64,000 nucleotides of DNA, taken from the NCBI RefSeq assembly GCF_014191305.1, contig NZ_JACHWJ010000001.1:186001-250000 (forward strand), in the 5' to 3' direction. The translations under genes were made by a program, and so were the position numbers. Of this stretch, positions 33,743 to 43,339 are shown piece by piece. Positions within the stretch are counted from its first letter, which is position 1; the number at the start of each line of letters is the position of its first letter. The notes under the pieces are model-generated. The model had not been told where the DNA came from. It saw nothing but the letters and a program-made list of their open reading frames with translations, and searched no databases. The DNA comes from Pseudoclavibacter helvolus. Lineage in GTDB: Bacteria; Actinomycetota; Actinomycetes; Actinomycetales; Microbacteriaceae.

Positions 33743-33928
33743 CATTTGTCCCCACGTCTACACAACAGTGCGAGACGCCGCGAAATCGGCTGCTCGCCCG
33801 CGACTCAAGGTCTACAGCGGCCCGCGGAAGCGCGTTGACGTAGGCTGGGTGACGACGCAAGCGTCCAAGGTGAGGCGCATCCAAACGAGTACAACAACAA
33901 TTCGACAGCGCATCCCGAGGAGTTATTC

Positions 33929-36640
33929 ATGGACGCAAACGACAACGAGCGGCGAAGCTCAAACAACGAACGTGGAGCGGGCAACCGCCACGAACGAAGC
34001 GGCCAGGACGGGCGACGGGATGCCGGGGGCCGCAACGGCGATCGCAAGCAGTACGGCGACCGAAAGCCCTACGCAGGCGGCGACCGCGACGGTCAGCGCG
34101 GCGAGCGCAAGAGCTACCCACCCCGCGATGGCGAGCGGAAGAGCTACGCCCCGCGTGACGACAACCGCGGTGAGCGTAAGTCGTACCCGCCGCGTGATGG
34201 TGAGCGGAAGTCCTACGCCCCTCGGGATGACAGCCGTGGTGAGCGTAAGTCGTACCCGCCCCGCGATGGTGAGCGTAAGTCGTACGCGCCCCGCGATGGT
34301 GAGCGTAAGAGCTACCCCCCGCGTGACGACAACCGCGGTGAGCGGAAGTCGTACCCGCCGCGTGACGGTGAGCGTCGCCCCTACAACTCGCGTGACGAAC
34401 GCGGAGACAACCGTGGTGAGCGCAAGTCCTACCCGCCGCGTGATGGTGAGCGGAAGTCCTACGCCCCTCGCGATGACAGCCGTGGTGAGCGTAAGTCGTA
34501 CCCGCCGCGTGATGGTGAGCGGAAGTCTTACGCGCCTCGCGATGACAGCCGTGGTGAGCGTAAGTCGTACCCGCCGCGTGATGGTGAGCGGAAGTCTTAC
34601 GCGCCTCGCGATGACAGCCGTGGTGAGCGTAAGTCGTACCCGCCTCGCGATGGGGAGCGTCGCCCGTATAACTCGCGTGACGACCGTGGCGACAACCGTG
34701 GTGAGCGCAAGTCGTACCCGCCTCGCGATGGCGAGCGCCGTTCGTTCGGCTCGCGTGATGATCGCGGTGACAGCCGCGGAGAGCGCAAGTCGTACCCGCC
34801 GCGCGATGGCGAGCGTCGCCCGTACAACTCCCGCGACGATCGCGGTGACAACCGCGGCGAGCGCAAGAGCTACCCGCCCCGTGACGGTGAGCGGAAGTCG
34901 TACGCGCCGCGTGACGACAACCGTGGTGAGCGCAAGTCGTACCCGCCGCGTGACGGCGAGCGCAAGAGCTACGCCCCTCGCGACGGTGAGCGCAAGTCGT
35001 ACCCGCCGCGTGACGGCGAGCGCAAGAGCTACGCCCCTCGCGACGGCGAGCGGAAGTCCTACGCTCCTCGCGACGACAACCGCGGCGAGCGCAAGTCGTA
35101 CCCGCCCCGCGACGGCGAGCGTCGTTCATCCGGGCCCCGCAGCGACAGCCGCGGCGGACGTGACGACCGCGGTCAGGACCGACGTGGTGGCTTCGGCGGC
35201 CGAGGTGCCCCGGCTCCCGAGCGTCCGGAGCTGACGGAGGAGGAACTGCTCGCACGCGAGCTCCGCCCCGTCCGCGCCGAGCACATCGACCCGATCGTGC
35301 CAGATGAGGTCAGCGAGTCCGACCTGCCCAAGGGCGCACGCAACGAGCTCAAGACACTCGAGGCAACCAATCAGGAGTTCGTCGCCAGGCACCTCGTGAT
35401 GGCGTCCGTGCTCATTGACAGCGACCCCGAGCTGGCGCACCAGCATGCCGTCTCGGCTGCGCGCCGAGGCGGGCGCATCGCGATGGTTCGCGAGACGCTT
35501 GCTATCACGGCGTACACGATCGGCGACTACGCACTTGCGCTGCGTGAGCTGCGCACCTACCGCCGAATCAGCGGCAAGGAAGACCAGCTGGCGCTCATGA
35601 TCGACAGCGAGCGTGGTCTCGGCCGCCCGGACCGCGCCCTCGAGCTCGGCCGTGCCGCAGACCGCACAGGCCTCGGCCCGGCAGAACTCGTTCAGGTCGC
35701 CATCGCAATGTCAGGTGCACGCCTCGACCAGGGCTCGCCGGACCTCGCGCTCGCTGAGCTCGAGATCCCGCAGCTCGACCCGAAGCGCGCCTACTCCTAC
35801 AGCCCCGCGCTCTTCGGCGCCTACGCGACCGTGCTCGAAGAGCTCGAACGTGACGCCGAGGCCGAGCGATGGACTGCCCTCGCGACGCGAGCCCAGGACG
35901 CCCTCGACGCCGTGAAGCACGACGAGCACGAGACGATCGAGGTCATCACCGAGGGCGAGTTCCCGCCGCTCGAGGATGAAGAGCTCGAGAACGAGGCGCA
36001 GGCAGATGACGCCTCGGCAGATGACGCCGCGACAGACGACTCGGTGGCAGACGAGGCCGAGCACGAGTCCGACGAAGCCGACACCCGCACCGCGCCTGTC
36101 ACCGAGGAGTACTCGAGCGACGATGACGACCTCGAAGCTGAAGTCGAGGAACTCCTTGCTGCAACCGAGGACTCGGCACCTGCCGTGATCGCTGCAACCG
36201 AAACTTCTGACATCGAGGAGGTCGCCGCCGTGCTCGACGAGGCACTCGTCGCTGAGGTCGAGGCAGAGGCAGACGAGATCGTCGCTGAAGGTGAAGCCGT
36301 CGGCGACGTCGAAGCTGAAGCGGAAGCGATCGTCGCAGAGGCTGAGGCTGCCGAAGAGGCTGAGGAAGTCCAGGAAGTCCAGGAAGTCCAGGAAGAAGCC
36401 GACGCGATCGTTGCGGCGGCGGAGGACGTCCAGGAGCACGAACCTGAGCACGAACTTGAGCACGAGCCTCAGGACGTCGCGGTCGAGGTTGAACTCGACG
36501 TTGTCCCGGCGGCTCCTGAGACCGAGCCCGAATCACCCGAGGCCGTTGATGCTGAGGCTGAGATCGACGAGGCTGAAGTGAAGGACGAAGACGAAGACAA
36601 GCGCAAGGGCGACGAGCCCGAGCCCCTCTTCGACCTGTGA
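33929..36640 (+). CDS. Large repeat protein: GER(K/R)-SY-PRD repeats, TPR-like core, acidic tail
   Basis: A 903-residue protein in three parts. Residues 1-57 are polar and Arg/Gly/Asn-rich. Residues 58-408 are about 30 units of 10, 13 or 16 residues on the theme GERKSYPPRD / GERKSYAPRDDNR / GERRPYNSRDDRGDNR. Residues about 435-650 form an all-helical, TPR-like domain (HQHAVSAARRGGRIAMVRET, YALALRELRTYRRISG). The last about 240 residues are Glu/Asp/Ala-rich with EVQ and EHEP mini-repeats. GAGGAG sits six bases before ATG. The core and its place before the HAD-TlyA-NadK-RecN run match the M. tuberculosis Rv1691 position. The Arg-Tyr repeats and acidic tail are predicted disordered. Function unknown; RNA or ribosome binding is only a guess from the RGG-like composition and the adjoining rRNA operon. 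Confidence 0.85.
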   Translation: MDANDNERRSSNNERGAGNRHERSGQDGRRDAGGRNGDRKQYGDRKPYAGGDRDGQRGERKSYPPRDGERKSYAPRDDNRGERKSYPPRDGERKSYAPRDDSRGERKSYPPRDGERKSYAPRDGERKSYPPRDDNRGERKSYPPRDGERRPYNSRDERGDNRGERKSYPPRDGERKSYAPRDDSRGERKSYPPRDGERKSYAPRDDSRGERKSYPPRDGERKSYAPRDDSRGERKSYPPRDGERRPYNSRDDRGDNRGERKSYPPRDGERRSFGSRDDRGDSRGERKSYPPRDGERRPYNSRDDRGDNRGERKSYPPRDGERKSYAPRDDNRGERKSYPPRDGERKSYAPRDGERKSYPPRDGERKSYAPRDGERKSYAPRDDNRGERKSYPPRDGERRSSGPRSDSRGGRDDRGQDRRGGFGGRGAPAPERPELTEEELLARELRPVRAEHIDPIVPDEVSESDLPKGARNELKTLEATNQEFVARHLVMASVLIDSDPELAHQHAVSAARRGGRIAMVRETLAITAYTIGDYALALRELRTYRRISGKEDQLALMIDSERGLGRPDRALELGRAADRTGLGPAELVQVAIAMSGARLDQGSPDLALAELEIPQLDPKRAYSYSPALFGAYATVLEELERDAEAERWTALATRAQDALDAVKHDEHETIEVITEGEFPPLEDEELENEAQADDASADDAATDDSVADEAEHESDEADTRTAPVTEEYSSDDDDLEAEVEELLAATEDSAPAVIAATETSDIEEVAAVLDEALVAEVEAEADEIVAEGEAVGDVEAEAEAIVAEAEAAEEAEEVQEVQEVQEEADAIVAAAEDVQEHEPEHELEHEPQDVAVEVELDVVPAAPETEPESPEAVDAEAEIDEAEVKDEDEDKRKGDEPEPLFDL
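34484..34621 (+). repeat. Exact 69-bp tandem duplication
   Basis: 34484-34552 and 34553-34621 are identical at every base; 34415-34483 is a third copy with a few substitutions. Each encodes GERKSYPPRD-GERKSYAPRDDSR. Confidence 0.95.
34925..35044 (+). repeat. Exact 60-bp tandem duplication
   Basis: 34925-34984 and 34985-35044 are identical. Each encodes two 10-residue units. Confidence 0.93.
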
Positions 36641-36646
36641 CACGAT

Positions 36647-36677
36647 GCGGGGCGGCGGATGCACTCCGTCGCCCCGC
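36647..36677 (+). terminator. GC-rich hairpin after the repeat-protein gene
   Basis: 13-bp stem (36647-36659 with 36665-36677, one G-U pair), loop TGCAC, seven bases after the stop. No T-run, so termination may be partial. The remaining bases to 36837 hold nothing else recognisable. Confidence 0.6.
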
Positions 36678-36837
36678 TTCCCGCATCCAGCCCGCCCCGC
36701 TCCCGCTTCCCGTCCCCACCCGCGTCCGCGGGGTGACTGCGGCGTGAACAACGACGAGATGCGCACGACCACGTTGCCGAACCACGACGAGCACCAATCG
36801 CGGAGAATTGGCGAGCTCAGAGAGACGAGAGATCCAG

Positions 36838-37875
36838 ATGGCTTTGTTCAGGAAGAGCACCGGAACGGGACCCGCCCCGCTCGACGGCGTCGACGTCGTG
36901 CTGGCAGATCTCGACGGAGTCGTGTACCGCGGCCCCAACCCGGTTCCGCACGCCGTCGAGAGCCTGAACGCGCTCGCACCCGCCGGCATCCGCTCGGGCT
37001 ACATCACGAACAACGCCTCCCGGACTGACGAACAGGTTGCCCAGCACTTGCGCGACCTCGGACTCTCGCTGACCGCGGAGGACGTCGTGACGAGTCCACA
37101 AGCGGCGGTCGGGTTGCTCGCCACGAAGGTGGCGCCTGGATCCTTGATCCTCGTCGTTGGCGGCGACGGCCTCATCGACGAGCTCACGAAGGGCGGCTTC
37201 CGCGTGACGCGATCCGCCGACGACGAGCCGGACGCCGTGATTCAGGGGTTCGCCCCTCACGTCGGCTGGGAGCACCTCGCCGAGGCGTCCTTTGCGCTCG
37301 CTCGAGACATTCCCTGGGTCGCCACGAACCAGGACTGGACCATCCCTGTCGCTCGCGGCATCGCGCCTGGCAACGGAACTCTCGTCTCCGCAGTCCACAC
37401 GGCCGTGCAGAAGCTGCCGCTCGTGGCGGGCAAGCCAGAGAAGGCCATCTTCGACGAGGCGGTGCGCCGCTTCGACGCCAAGAAGGCGCTCTTCATCGGC
37501 GACCGACTTGATACGGACATCAAGGGAGCCGACAACGCCGGCATGACCTCCGCGTTTGTGCTCACCGGCGTCGACCGCCCCAAGCAGCTCATCGCGGCAC
37601 CCCCTGGGCAGCGCCCCGACTTCATCCTGACCGACCTGCGTGAGCTCTCACAGCCCTACCCGAAGATCGTCACCGAGCGTCCGCAGGCCGAGCTCGCCGT
37701 CGCGCGCGTCGGCGACGCGCAGGTCACGGTGCGCGGCATCGACGTCATCGTCGACCGCGCCGGTAGCTCGCCCATCAACCTCCTTCGGGCCGGATGTGCG
37801 GCAGTCGCGGCCTCGGAGAAGCTCATCTACGCACTCCGCGTGCCAGAGGTGCTCTACTCGGAGCTCGCATCTTGA
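36838..37875 (+). CDS. HAD-superfamily hydrolase (NagD/PGP-like) with C-terminal extension
   Basis: A 345-residue HAD type IIA phosphatase. Motif I is LADLDGVVYRG, motif II is YITNNASRT, the Lys of motif III lies in AGKPEKAIFDEA, and motif IV is LFIGDRLDTDIKGADNAGM, all in order. The last about 70 residues (after QRPDFILTDL) are an extension beyond the usual NagD length. ATG 36838 is chosen for the family-like start. It lies in the place of M. tuberculosis Rv1692 (glycerol-3-phosphate phosphatase in that species), so that activity is possible. The TGA stop overlaps a TTG start of the next small gene. Confidence 0.9.
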   Translation: MALFRKSTGTGPAPLDGVDVVLADLDGVVYRGPNPVPHAVESLNALAPAGIRSGYITNNASRTDEQVAQHLRDLGLSLTAEDVVTSPQAAVGLLATKVAPGSLILVVGGDGLIDELTKGGFRVTRSADDEPDAVIQGFAPHVGWEHLAEASFALARDIPWVATNQDWTIPVARGIAPGNGTLVSAVHTAVQKLPLVAGKPEKAIFDEAVRRFDAKKALFIGDRLDTDIKGADNAGMTSAFVLTGVDRPKQLIAAPPGQRPDFILTDLRELSQPYPKIVTERPQAELAVARVGDAQVTVRGIDVIVDRAGSSPINLLRAGCAAVAASEKLIYALRVPEVLYSELAS

Positions 37876-38045
37876 GCTTCGACGTCGAGGGCCTCGGCGA
37901 GGCGTCGGAGCTCACTGCGGAACTTGAGCGCATCGCGGCCCTTCCCGTCGTGGAGCGGGCAGCCGCGTTTTCTCAGGTGCACCAGCAGCTCGGGCAGCTC
38001 CTCGAGAGCACACCCGTCGAGCTCTTCGACGGAGATCGCGCGTGA
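37872..38045 (+). CDS. Conserved small protein between HAD phosphatase and tlyA (TTG start)
   Basis: A 57-residue acidic protein starting at TTG (SFDVEGLGEASELTAEL) and ending LFDGDRA. The TTG overlaps the upstream stop (TTGA) and its own TGA overlaps the tlyA GTG, so it is coupled on both sides. Two helices are likely (ELTAELERIAALPVVERAAAF and QVHQQLGQLLES). A small gene of about the same size, Rv1693, sits at the same place in M. tuberculosis. Role unknown. It is easy to miss because of its length and start codon. Confidence 0.75.
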   Translation: MSFDVEGLGEASELTAELERIAALPVVERAAAFSQVHQQLGQLLESTPVELFDGDRA

Positions 38046-38923
38046 ACGCGTCTGCTGCGGACGTCGGTGGCGGCGCGCTTGCCCGCCTCGACAGCGAGCT
38101 GACGCGTCGCGGCTTGGCCCGCAGTCGCACCGCGGCCGCCCGCCTCGTCGAGTCCGGAGCCGTCTTGGTCAACGGCGTTCCCTCGACCAAGACCGGTCTT
38201 CGCGTCGCGTCGACCGACGAGCTGGCGGTGGCCGGGGGAGACGACTTCGTCTCTCGCGCAGCGCACAAGCTCGTCGCTGGCCTCGACGCGGTTCCGAGCT
38301 TGAACCCGGCAGGACGCGCGGCGCTCGACGTCGGTGCATCCACCGGTGGGTTCACGCAGGTGCTGCTCGCGCGCGGTGCCAGGCATGTGATCGCGCTGGA
38401 CGTCGGGCACGACCAGCTCGCCCCCTCGGTGCGCGACGACGAGCGCGTCACGAACCTCGAGGGCGTCAACGCGCGCTTCATCGACGCAAGCCAGCTCGAC
38501 GAGCTGCTCGACGCCGCGGCCTCGCCCGTGCGTTCAGCGGACATCGACCTCGTCGTCGGCGATCTCTCTTTCATCTCGCTGACGAAGGTGATCGCCCCCA
38601 TCATGGCGATGGCACCAGGCATCACCGAGGCCGTGCTGCTCATCAAGCCGCAGTTCGAAGTCGGAAGGACGGGCGTCAAGGGCGGCATCGTGCACGACCG
38701 CAAGCTCGTCGCGCCCGCCCTCGAACGAGTGCTCGTCGAAGCGGCAAGTTGTGGCCTCGAGCTCGTCTCGCTCCGCCCATCGCCGATCGTCGGCACCCAC
38801 GGAAACTCAGAATTCGTTGCGGTCTTCCGCACGTCGACAGGCTCGAGTCCAGCGGATGCTGACAGACTCGACACTCTGCGGCGAGCCATCGTCGAAGCGG
38901 AGGAGCTGGAGGCAGATCGATGA
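38042..38923 (+). CDS. tlyA: TlyA family rRNA 2'-O-methyltransferase (S4 + FtsJ)
   Basis: A 293-residue protein with an N-terminal S4 RNA-binding domain (RLDSELTRRGLARSRTAAARLVESGAVLVNG) and a C-terminal RrmJ/FtsJ methyltransferase: SAM motif ALDVGASTGGFTQVL, then VGDLSFISLTKV, and the KPQFEVGR block. In mycobacteria TlyA methylates 16S C1409 and 23S C1920 and affects capreomycin sensitivity. GTG start overlaps the small gene before it; its end overlaps nadK (ATGA). Confidence 0.93.
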   Translation: MNASAADVGGGALARLDSELTRRGLARSRTAAARLVESGAVLVNGVPSTKTGLRVASTDELAVAGGDDFVSRAAHKLVAGLDAVPSLNPAGRAALDVGASTGGFTQVLLARGARHVIALDVGHDQLAPSVRDDERVTNLEGVNARFIDASQLDELLDAAASPVRSADIDLVVGDLSFISLTKVIAPIMAMAPGITEAVLLIKPQFEVGRTGVKGGIVHDRKLVAPALERVLVEAASCGLELVSLRPSPIVGTHGNSEFVAVFRTSTGSSPADADRLDTLRRAIVEAEELEADR

Positions 38924-39843
38924 GCGGGAACTCGAAGCGGCGCATCCTCGTCGTGAGCCACGTGGCACGCGAGGAGGCCATCGAAGCGGCCATGATCGTG
39001 CTGCAGCTGCTCGACGACGCGGGGGTCACCCCCGTGCTGGAGCCCGCGACATACCGCGAGCTGCTGCGCCTCGATCGCAACCGGGTGCCGCGCACGACGG
39101 TGACGCTTGGCGACCAGCTCGCCGCGGACGAAGTCGAGATCGCGATCGTGCTCGGGGGAGACGGCACGATCCTCCGCGCCGCCGAACTAGTGCGCGATGC
39201 CGGAGTTCCGATCCTGGGCGTCAACCTCGGTCATGTCGGGTTCCTCGCCGAGAGCGAGCGGGATTCGCTCGCCGACACGGTCGGCCGGGCGCTGAGCCGG
39301 GACTACGAGGTCGAGGAGCGCATGACGCTCGACGTTCGCGTCACCCTTGGCGGCGAGACGGTCTACGAGACGTGGGCGCTCAACGAGGCCTCGATCGAGA
39401 AGGCCAGCAGAGAGCGGATGCTCGAGCTGGTTCTGGAGGTCGACGGCCAGCCGCTCCTGAGCTTCGGCGCCGACGGCGCGATCTTTTCGACGCCCACCGG
39501 ATCCACCGCCTACTCGTTCTCGGCCGGCGGCCCCATCGTCTGGCCCACGGTCGAGGCGCTGCTGCTTGTCCCGATCAGCGCGCACGCCTTGTTCGCCAGG
39601 CCCATCGTGGTCGGGCCGAGTTCGACGCTCGCCGTGGAGATCATCCCGAGAACGGGCACCCCAGGCGTGCTGTGGTGCGACGGGCGCCGCACCTATGACC
39701 TCACTGCAGGCTCCCGCGTGACGGCGACCAGGGGCGCCGCCGCGATTCGACTCGCGCGCCTGCACAGCGCGCCCTTCAGCAAACGGCTTGTCGAAAAGTT
39801 CCAACTCCCGACTTCAGGATGGCGAGGACCCGCACGCGCATGA
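38920..39843 (+). CDS. nadK: NAD kinase
   Basis: A 307-residue ATP/polyphosphate NAD kinase. GGDGT (79-83) is the NDP-binding signature, followed by NLGHVGFLAE and the conserved STPTGSTAYSFSAGGPIV block. Overlaps tlyA at its start and recN at its end (ATGA both times), so tlyA, nadK and recN are one translationally coupled set, the same order as in M. tuberculosis. Makes NADP from NAD. Confidence 0.95.
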   Translation: MSGNSKRRILVVSHVAREEAIEAAMIVLQLLDDAGVTPVLEPATYRELLRLDRNRVPRTTVTLGDQLAADEVEIAIVLGGDGTILRAAELVRDAGVPILGVNLGHVGFLAESERDSLADTVGRALSRDYEVEERMTLDVRVTLGGETVYETWALNEASIEKASRERMLELVLEVDGQPLLSFGADGAIFSTPTGSTAYSFSAGGPIVWPTVEALLLVPISAHALFARPIVVGPSSTLAVEIIPRTGTPGVLWCDGRRTYDLTAGSRVTATRGAAAIRLARLHSAPFSKRLVEKFQLPTSGWRGPARA

Positions 39844-41588
39844 TTCTTGACATCGACATCTCCGGCCTCGGCGTCATCGAGCGAGCCGAGCTTCCCCTCG
39901 GACCGGGCTTCACCGCCATCACGGGTGAGACTGGCGCGGGAAAGACCATGATCGTGACGGCCCTCGGGCTCCTGCGCGGCGGGCGCGCGTCGGCCGACGC
40001 AGTGCGCTCCGGAGCCAGCAAGGCTGTTGTCGAGGGCCGCTGGCAGCTGAACGTCGACAGCCCGGCGGCGCGGCTCGCCGCCGACGCCGGCGCCGAGCTC
40101 GACGAGAACGATGAGCTGCTCGTCGCCCGTCAAGTGAGCGCCGAGGGGCGCAGCCGGGCGTGGCTCGGGGGCCGAGGCGTTCCCGCGTCGATCCTCGCCG
40201 ACCTCGGAGAACGACTCGTCGTCGTGCACGGCCAGAGCGACCAGTGGCGGCTCCGCAGCGAAGGGGCGCAGCGCGCGGCACTGGATGCGTTCGGTGGCGT
40301 CGACCTGCGCACGGCACGCGGCGCGGTCCGCGAGGCCCACGTGCGCCGTGGCGAGCTTCGCTCTGAGCTGCAGACGCTGAGCGACGCTGAGGCGGAGCGC
40401 GAGCTCGAAGCCGCGCGCCTGCGCCGTGCGCTCGCCGACATCGAGCCTGCCGAACCGCAGTCAGGGGAGGACGTGTCGCTGCTCACGCGCATCGAGCGGC
40501 TCTCGAACCTCGAGGCGCTGCGGAGAGACGTCGGCCAGGCGCACGAGCTCCTTGCCGGAGACAGCTCGGCCGGTTTCGGCGGCCAGGGCGGCGCGAGCTC
40601 GACCGAGCTCGTCTCGCAGGTGCGCGCTCTCATCGACAGCGCGACCTCGAGCGACCCGGCGCTCGGTGAGCTCGGGCAGGCCGCAGCAGACATCTCGTTC
40701 GCGATCGACGAGCTCGGGCTCCGCCTCGCGAGCTACCTCGACGGCCTCGAATCGGAGGGGAGCGGTGAGCTGGCTCAGCTCAACGAGCGGCTCACGCTGC
40801 TCACGAGCCTCACCCGGACCTACGGGCCGACCCTCGACGACGTCATCGAGCTCGGCTCCCAAGCCGGCATGCAGCTGCTGGAACTCGAGAACGACACGAC
40901 GCGCATCCAGGAGCTCGAAACGCAGATCGCCGAGGCCGAGGCGACGCTCGCCGCCGCCGCTGCCCACCTCACAGGGTTGCGCACAGCGACCGCGAGCGTG
41001 CTCGAGGAGCGTGTGACTCACGAACTCCACGCGCTGGCGATGCCGGCCGCGCAGCTCACCGTGGAGATCTCGCCGCTCGACGAGATCGCCGCGCACGGCG
41101 GCGACAGGGTCGCGTTCATGCTCCGCCCCCACCCGGGGACCGAGCCGGCCCCGCTCGGGAAGGGAGCATCAGGCGGCGAGCTCTCTCGCGTCATGTTGGC
41201 CCTCGAAGTGGTGCTCGCCGACGTGAGCTCGGTGCCGACACTCGTCTTCGACGAAGTCGATGCAGGCGTCGGGGGCTCTGCCGCCATCGAGATCGGCCGC
41301 AGGTTGCAGCGGCTCTCCGCGAACGCGCAGGTCATCGTCGTCACCCACCTGGCACAGGTGGCGGCCTTCTCGGACAACCACATCAGCATCGAGAAATCGA
41401 GTGACGGGCAGTTCACCACCTCGAGCATCCGCCAGATTCGCGGGGCTGATCGCACGCAGGAGATCGCCAGGCTGTTGTCTGGTCTCTCCGAGAGCGAGAC
41501 GGGCAACGCGCACGCAGAGGAGCTGCTGGAGCTCGGCGCGGCGAATCGCACAGCGCCAGGCGCAGACGGATCGCGGTCCGTCGTCTAA
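39840..41588 (+). CDS. recN: DNA repair protein RecN
   Basis: A 582-residue SMC-like ATPase. Walker A GETGAGKT (29-36) is at the N-terminus, two coiled-coil stretches fill the middle, and the C-terminal half has the signature [15 protein letters not shown] and Walker [16 protein letters not shown] 39840 overlaps the nadK stop and starts the usual [11 protein letters not shown]; seven more codons upstream are possible but not family-like. Acts in double-strand break repair. Its TAA stop is part of the pyrG -10 box. Confidence 0.95.
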   Translation: MILDIDISGLGVIERAELPLGPGFTAITGETGAGKTMIVTALGLLRGGRASADAVRSGASKAVVEGRWQLNVDSPAARLAADAGAELDENDELLVARQVSAEGRSRAWLGGRGVPASILADLGERLVVVHGQSDQWRLRSEGAQRAALDAFGGVDLRTARGAVREAHVRRGELRSELQTLSDAEAERELEAARLRRALADIEPAEPQSGEDVSLLTRIERLSNLEALRRDVGQAHELLAGDSSAGFGGQGGASSTELVSQVRALIDSATSSDPALGELGQAAADISFAIDELGLRLASYLDGLESEGSGELAQLNERLTLLTSLTRTYGPTLDDVIELGSQAGMQLLELENDTTRIQELETQIAEAEATLAAAAAHLTGLRTATASVLEERVTHELHALAMPAAQLTVEISPLDEIAAHGGDRVAFMLRPHPGTEPAPLGKGASGGELSRVMLALEVVLADVSSVPTLVFDEVDAGVGGSAAIEIGRRLQRLSANAQVIVVTHLAQVAAFSDNHISIEKSSDGQFTTSSIRQIRGADRTQEIARLLSGLSESETGNAHAEELLELGAANRTAPGADGSRSVV

Positions 41589-41591
41589 TAT
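41586..41591 (+). promoter_or_regulatory. Putative -10 box, leaderless pyrG
   Basis: TAATAT, 8 nt before the GTG start. The first three bases are the recN stop codon. No clear -35. Confidence 0.5.
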
Positions 41592-41599
41592 GGAATTCC

Positions 41600-43339
41600 G
41601 TGACTAGCGCAGATATCCCAGTTGCGGGAAACGACCAGGCCGTTGTCAAGCAGATCTATGTGACCGGGGGCGTCGTCTCCTCGCTCGGCAAGGGTTTGAC
41701 CGCTGCCAGCTTGGGCAACCTTCTCAGGGCCCGAGGCTTGCGCGTCGTCATGCAGAAGCTCGACCCGTACTTGAACGTCGACCCTGGCACGATGAACCCG
41801 TTCCAGCACGGTGAAGTGTTCGTCACCAATGACGGCGCAGAGACCGACCTCGACATCGGGCACTACGAGCGCTTCCTCGACGTCGATCTCGCCCAGTCGG
41901 CGAACGTCACGACGGGCCAGATCTACTCGAGCGTCATCGCCAAGGAACGCCGCGGCGAGTACCTCGGCGACACCGTTCAGGTCATCCCGCACATCACCGA
42001 CGAGATCAAGCGACGGATGCGCCTGCAGGCAAGCGAGGAGCCTCGCCCCGACGTCATCATCACCGAGGTCGGCGGAACGATCGGCGACATCGAGTCGCAG
42101 CCGTTCATCGAATCGGCCCGCCAGCTGCGCCACGAGCTTGGCCGCGACAACGTGTTCTTCGTGCACGTCTCGCTTGTGCCGTTCATGGGCGCCTCCGGCG
42201 AGCAGAAGACGAAGCCGACGCAGCACTCGGTCGCAGCACTCCGCTCCGCTGGCATCCAGCCGGACGCCCTCGTTCTTCGCAGCGACCGCCCGGTGACGGA
42301 GAGCAACAAGCGCAAGATCGCGCTCATGTGCGACGTGCCAGAGCGTGCGGTCGTCAACACCATCGACCTGCCCTCGATCTACGACATCCCGCGCGTGCTG
42401 CGCGAGCAGGGCCTCGACGAATACATCATCGAGCAGCTCAAGCTCCCGGCCGAGCCGATCGAGTGGAGCGCCTGGGAGCGCCTCCTCGAGGTTGTGCACC
42501 ACCCGAAGCACCAGATCACGGTCGGCCTCGTCGGCAAGTACATCGACCTGCCTGACGCCTACCTGTCGGTCACCGAAGCCCTGCGAGCCGGCGGCTTCGC
42601 GAACCAGACGCGCGTGAAGCTCCGTTGGATCCCCTCCGACGAGTGCGAGACGAACGAGGGCGCGGCAGCTCAGCTGAGCGACGTCGACGCGATCTGCGTG
42701 CCTGGCGGCTTCGGCATCCGCGGCATCGAGGGCAAGCTCGGAGCGCTCCGCTTCGCCCGCGACAACGGCATCCCGACGCTCGGCCTGTGCCTCGGCATGC
42801 AGTGCATGGTCATCGAGTACGCCCGCAACGTCGTCGGCATCACCGACGCGAGCTCGTCGGAGTTCGACCCGGAGACGCCGAACCCAGTCATCGCGACGAT
42901 GGCCGAGCAGGTCGACATCATCGAGACCGGTGACATGGGCGGCACCATGCGCCTCGGCTCCTACCCGGCTGCCCTCGACGAGGGGTCGATCATCGCCGAG
43001 CTCTACGGCTCGACGCTCGTCGAGGACCGCCACCGCCACCGCTACGAGGTCAACAACGCCTACCGCGAGCAGATCTCGGATGCTGGCCTGCAGTTCTCGG
43101 GCCTCTCCCCGGACGGCACGCTCGTCGAGTACGTTGAGCTGCCCCGCGAGGTCCACCCGTTCTACGTAGCCACGCAGGCGCACCCCGAGCTGAAGTCGCG
43201 CCCGAACAGCGCACATCCACTCTTCTCCGGCCTCGTCGCCGCCGGCCTCGAGCGTCAACGCTCCGGCCGCCTCGTCGATGTCGAGGAGAACGTGCAGGAC
43301 GTGGACACTGTGCAGGCCGTGGACCAGGTCCAGCAGTGA
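41600..43339 (+). CDS. pyrG: CTP synthase
   Basis: A 579-residue enzyme that aminates UTP to CTP. The synthetase domain begins [23 protein letters not shown]; the glutaminase domain holds [10 protein letters not shown] and the nucleophile Cys in [17 protein letters not shown], with His and Glu near [11 protein letters not shown] 41600 follows recN by 11 bp. The last about 25 residues are a non-conserved acidic tail ([12 protein letters not shown]). Its stop overlaps the NUDIX gene (GTGA). Confidence 0.97.
   Translation: MTSADIPVAGNDQAVVKQIYVTGGVVSSLGKGLTAASLGNLLRARGLRVVMQKLDPYLNVDPGTMNPFQHGEVFVTNDGAETDLDIGHYERFLDVDLAQSANVTTGQIYSSVIAKERRGEYLGDTVQVIPHITDEIKRRMRLQASEEPRPDVIITEVGGTIGDIESQPFIESARQLRHELGRDNVFFVHVSLVPFMGASGEQKTKPTQHSVAALRSAGIQPDALVLRSDRPVTESNKRKIALMCDVPERAVVNTIDLPSIYDIPRVLREQGLDEYIIEQLKLPAEPIEWSAWERLLEVVHHPKHQITVGLVGKYIDLPDAYLSVTEALRAGGFANQTRVKLRWIPSDECETNEGAAAQLSDVDAICVPGGFGIRGIEGKLGALRFARDNGIPTLGLCLGMQCMVIEYARNVVGITDASSSEFDPETPNPVIATMAEQVDIIETGDMGGTMRLGSYPAALDEGSIIAELYGSTLVEDRHRHRYEVNNAYREQISDAGLQFSGLSPDGTLVEYVELPREVHPFYVATQAHPELKSRPNSAHPLFSGLVAAGLERQRSGRLVDVEENVQDVDTVQAVDQVQQ

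Larger units (their letters stand above)
34100..35152 (+). repeat. In-frame coding repeat array (about 30 units of 30, 39 or 48 bp)
   Basis: Units start with GGN-GAG-CGN and are multiples of three, so all frames, including the reverse strand, stay open across it. Synonymous differences mark older units; some blocks are identical at DNA level, which shows recent copying. Confidence 0.95.

Noticed and set aside
34100-35152. Repeats regular enough to suggest a CRISPR array
   Set aside because: Units are adjoining without unique spacers, multiples of 3 bp, show synonymous variation and sit inside one open frame with a good ribosome site.
33702-35255. Long open frames in another plus frame (33702-35234) and on the minus strand (33927-35255)
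   Set aside because: Arise because the repeat period is a multiple of 3, keeping every frame open; they run across the rrn terminator or lack ribosome sites.
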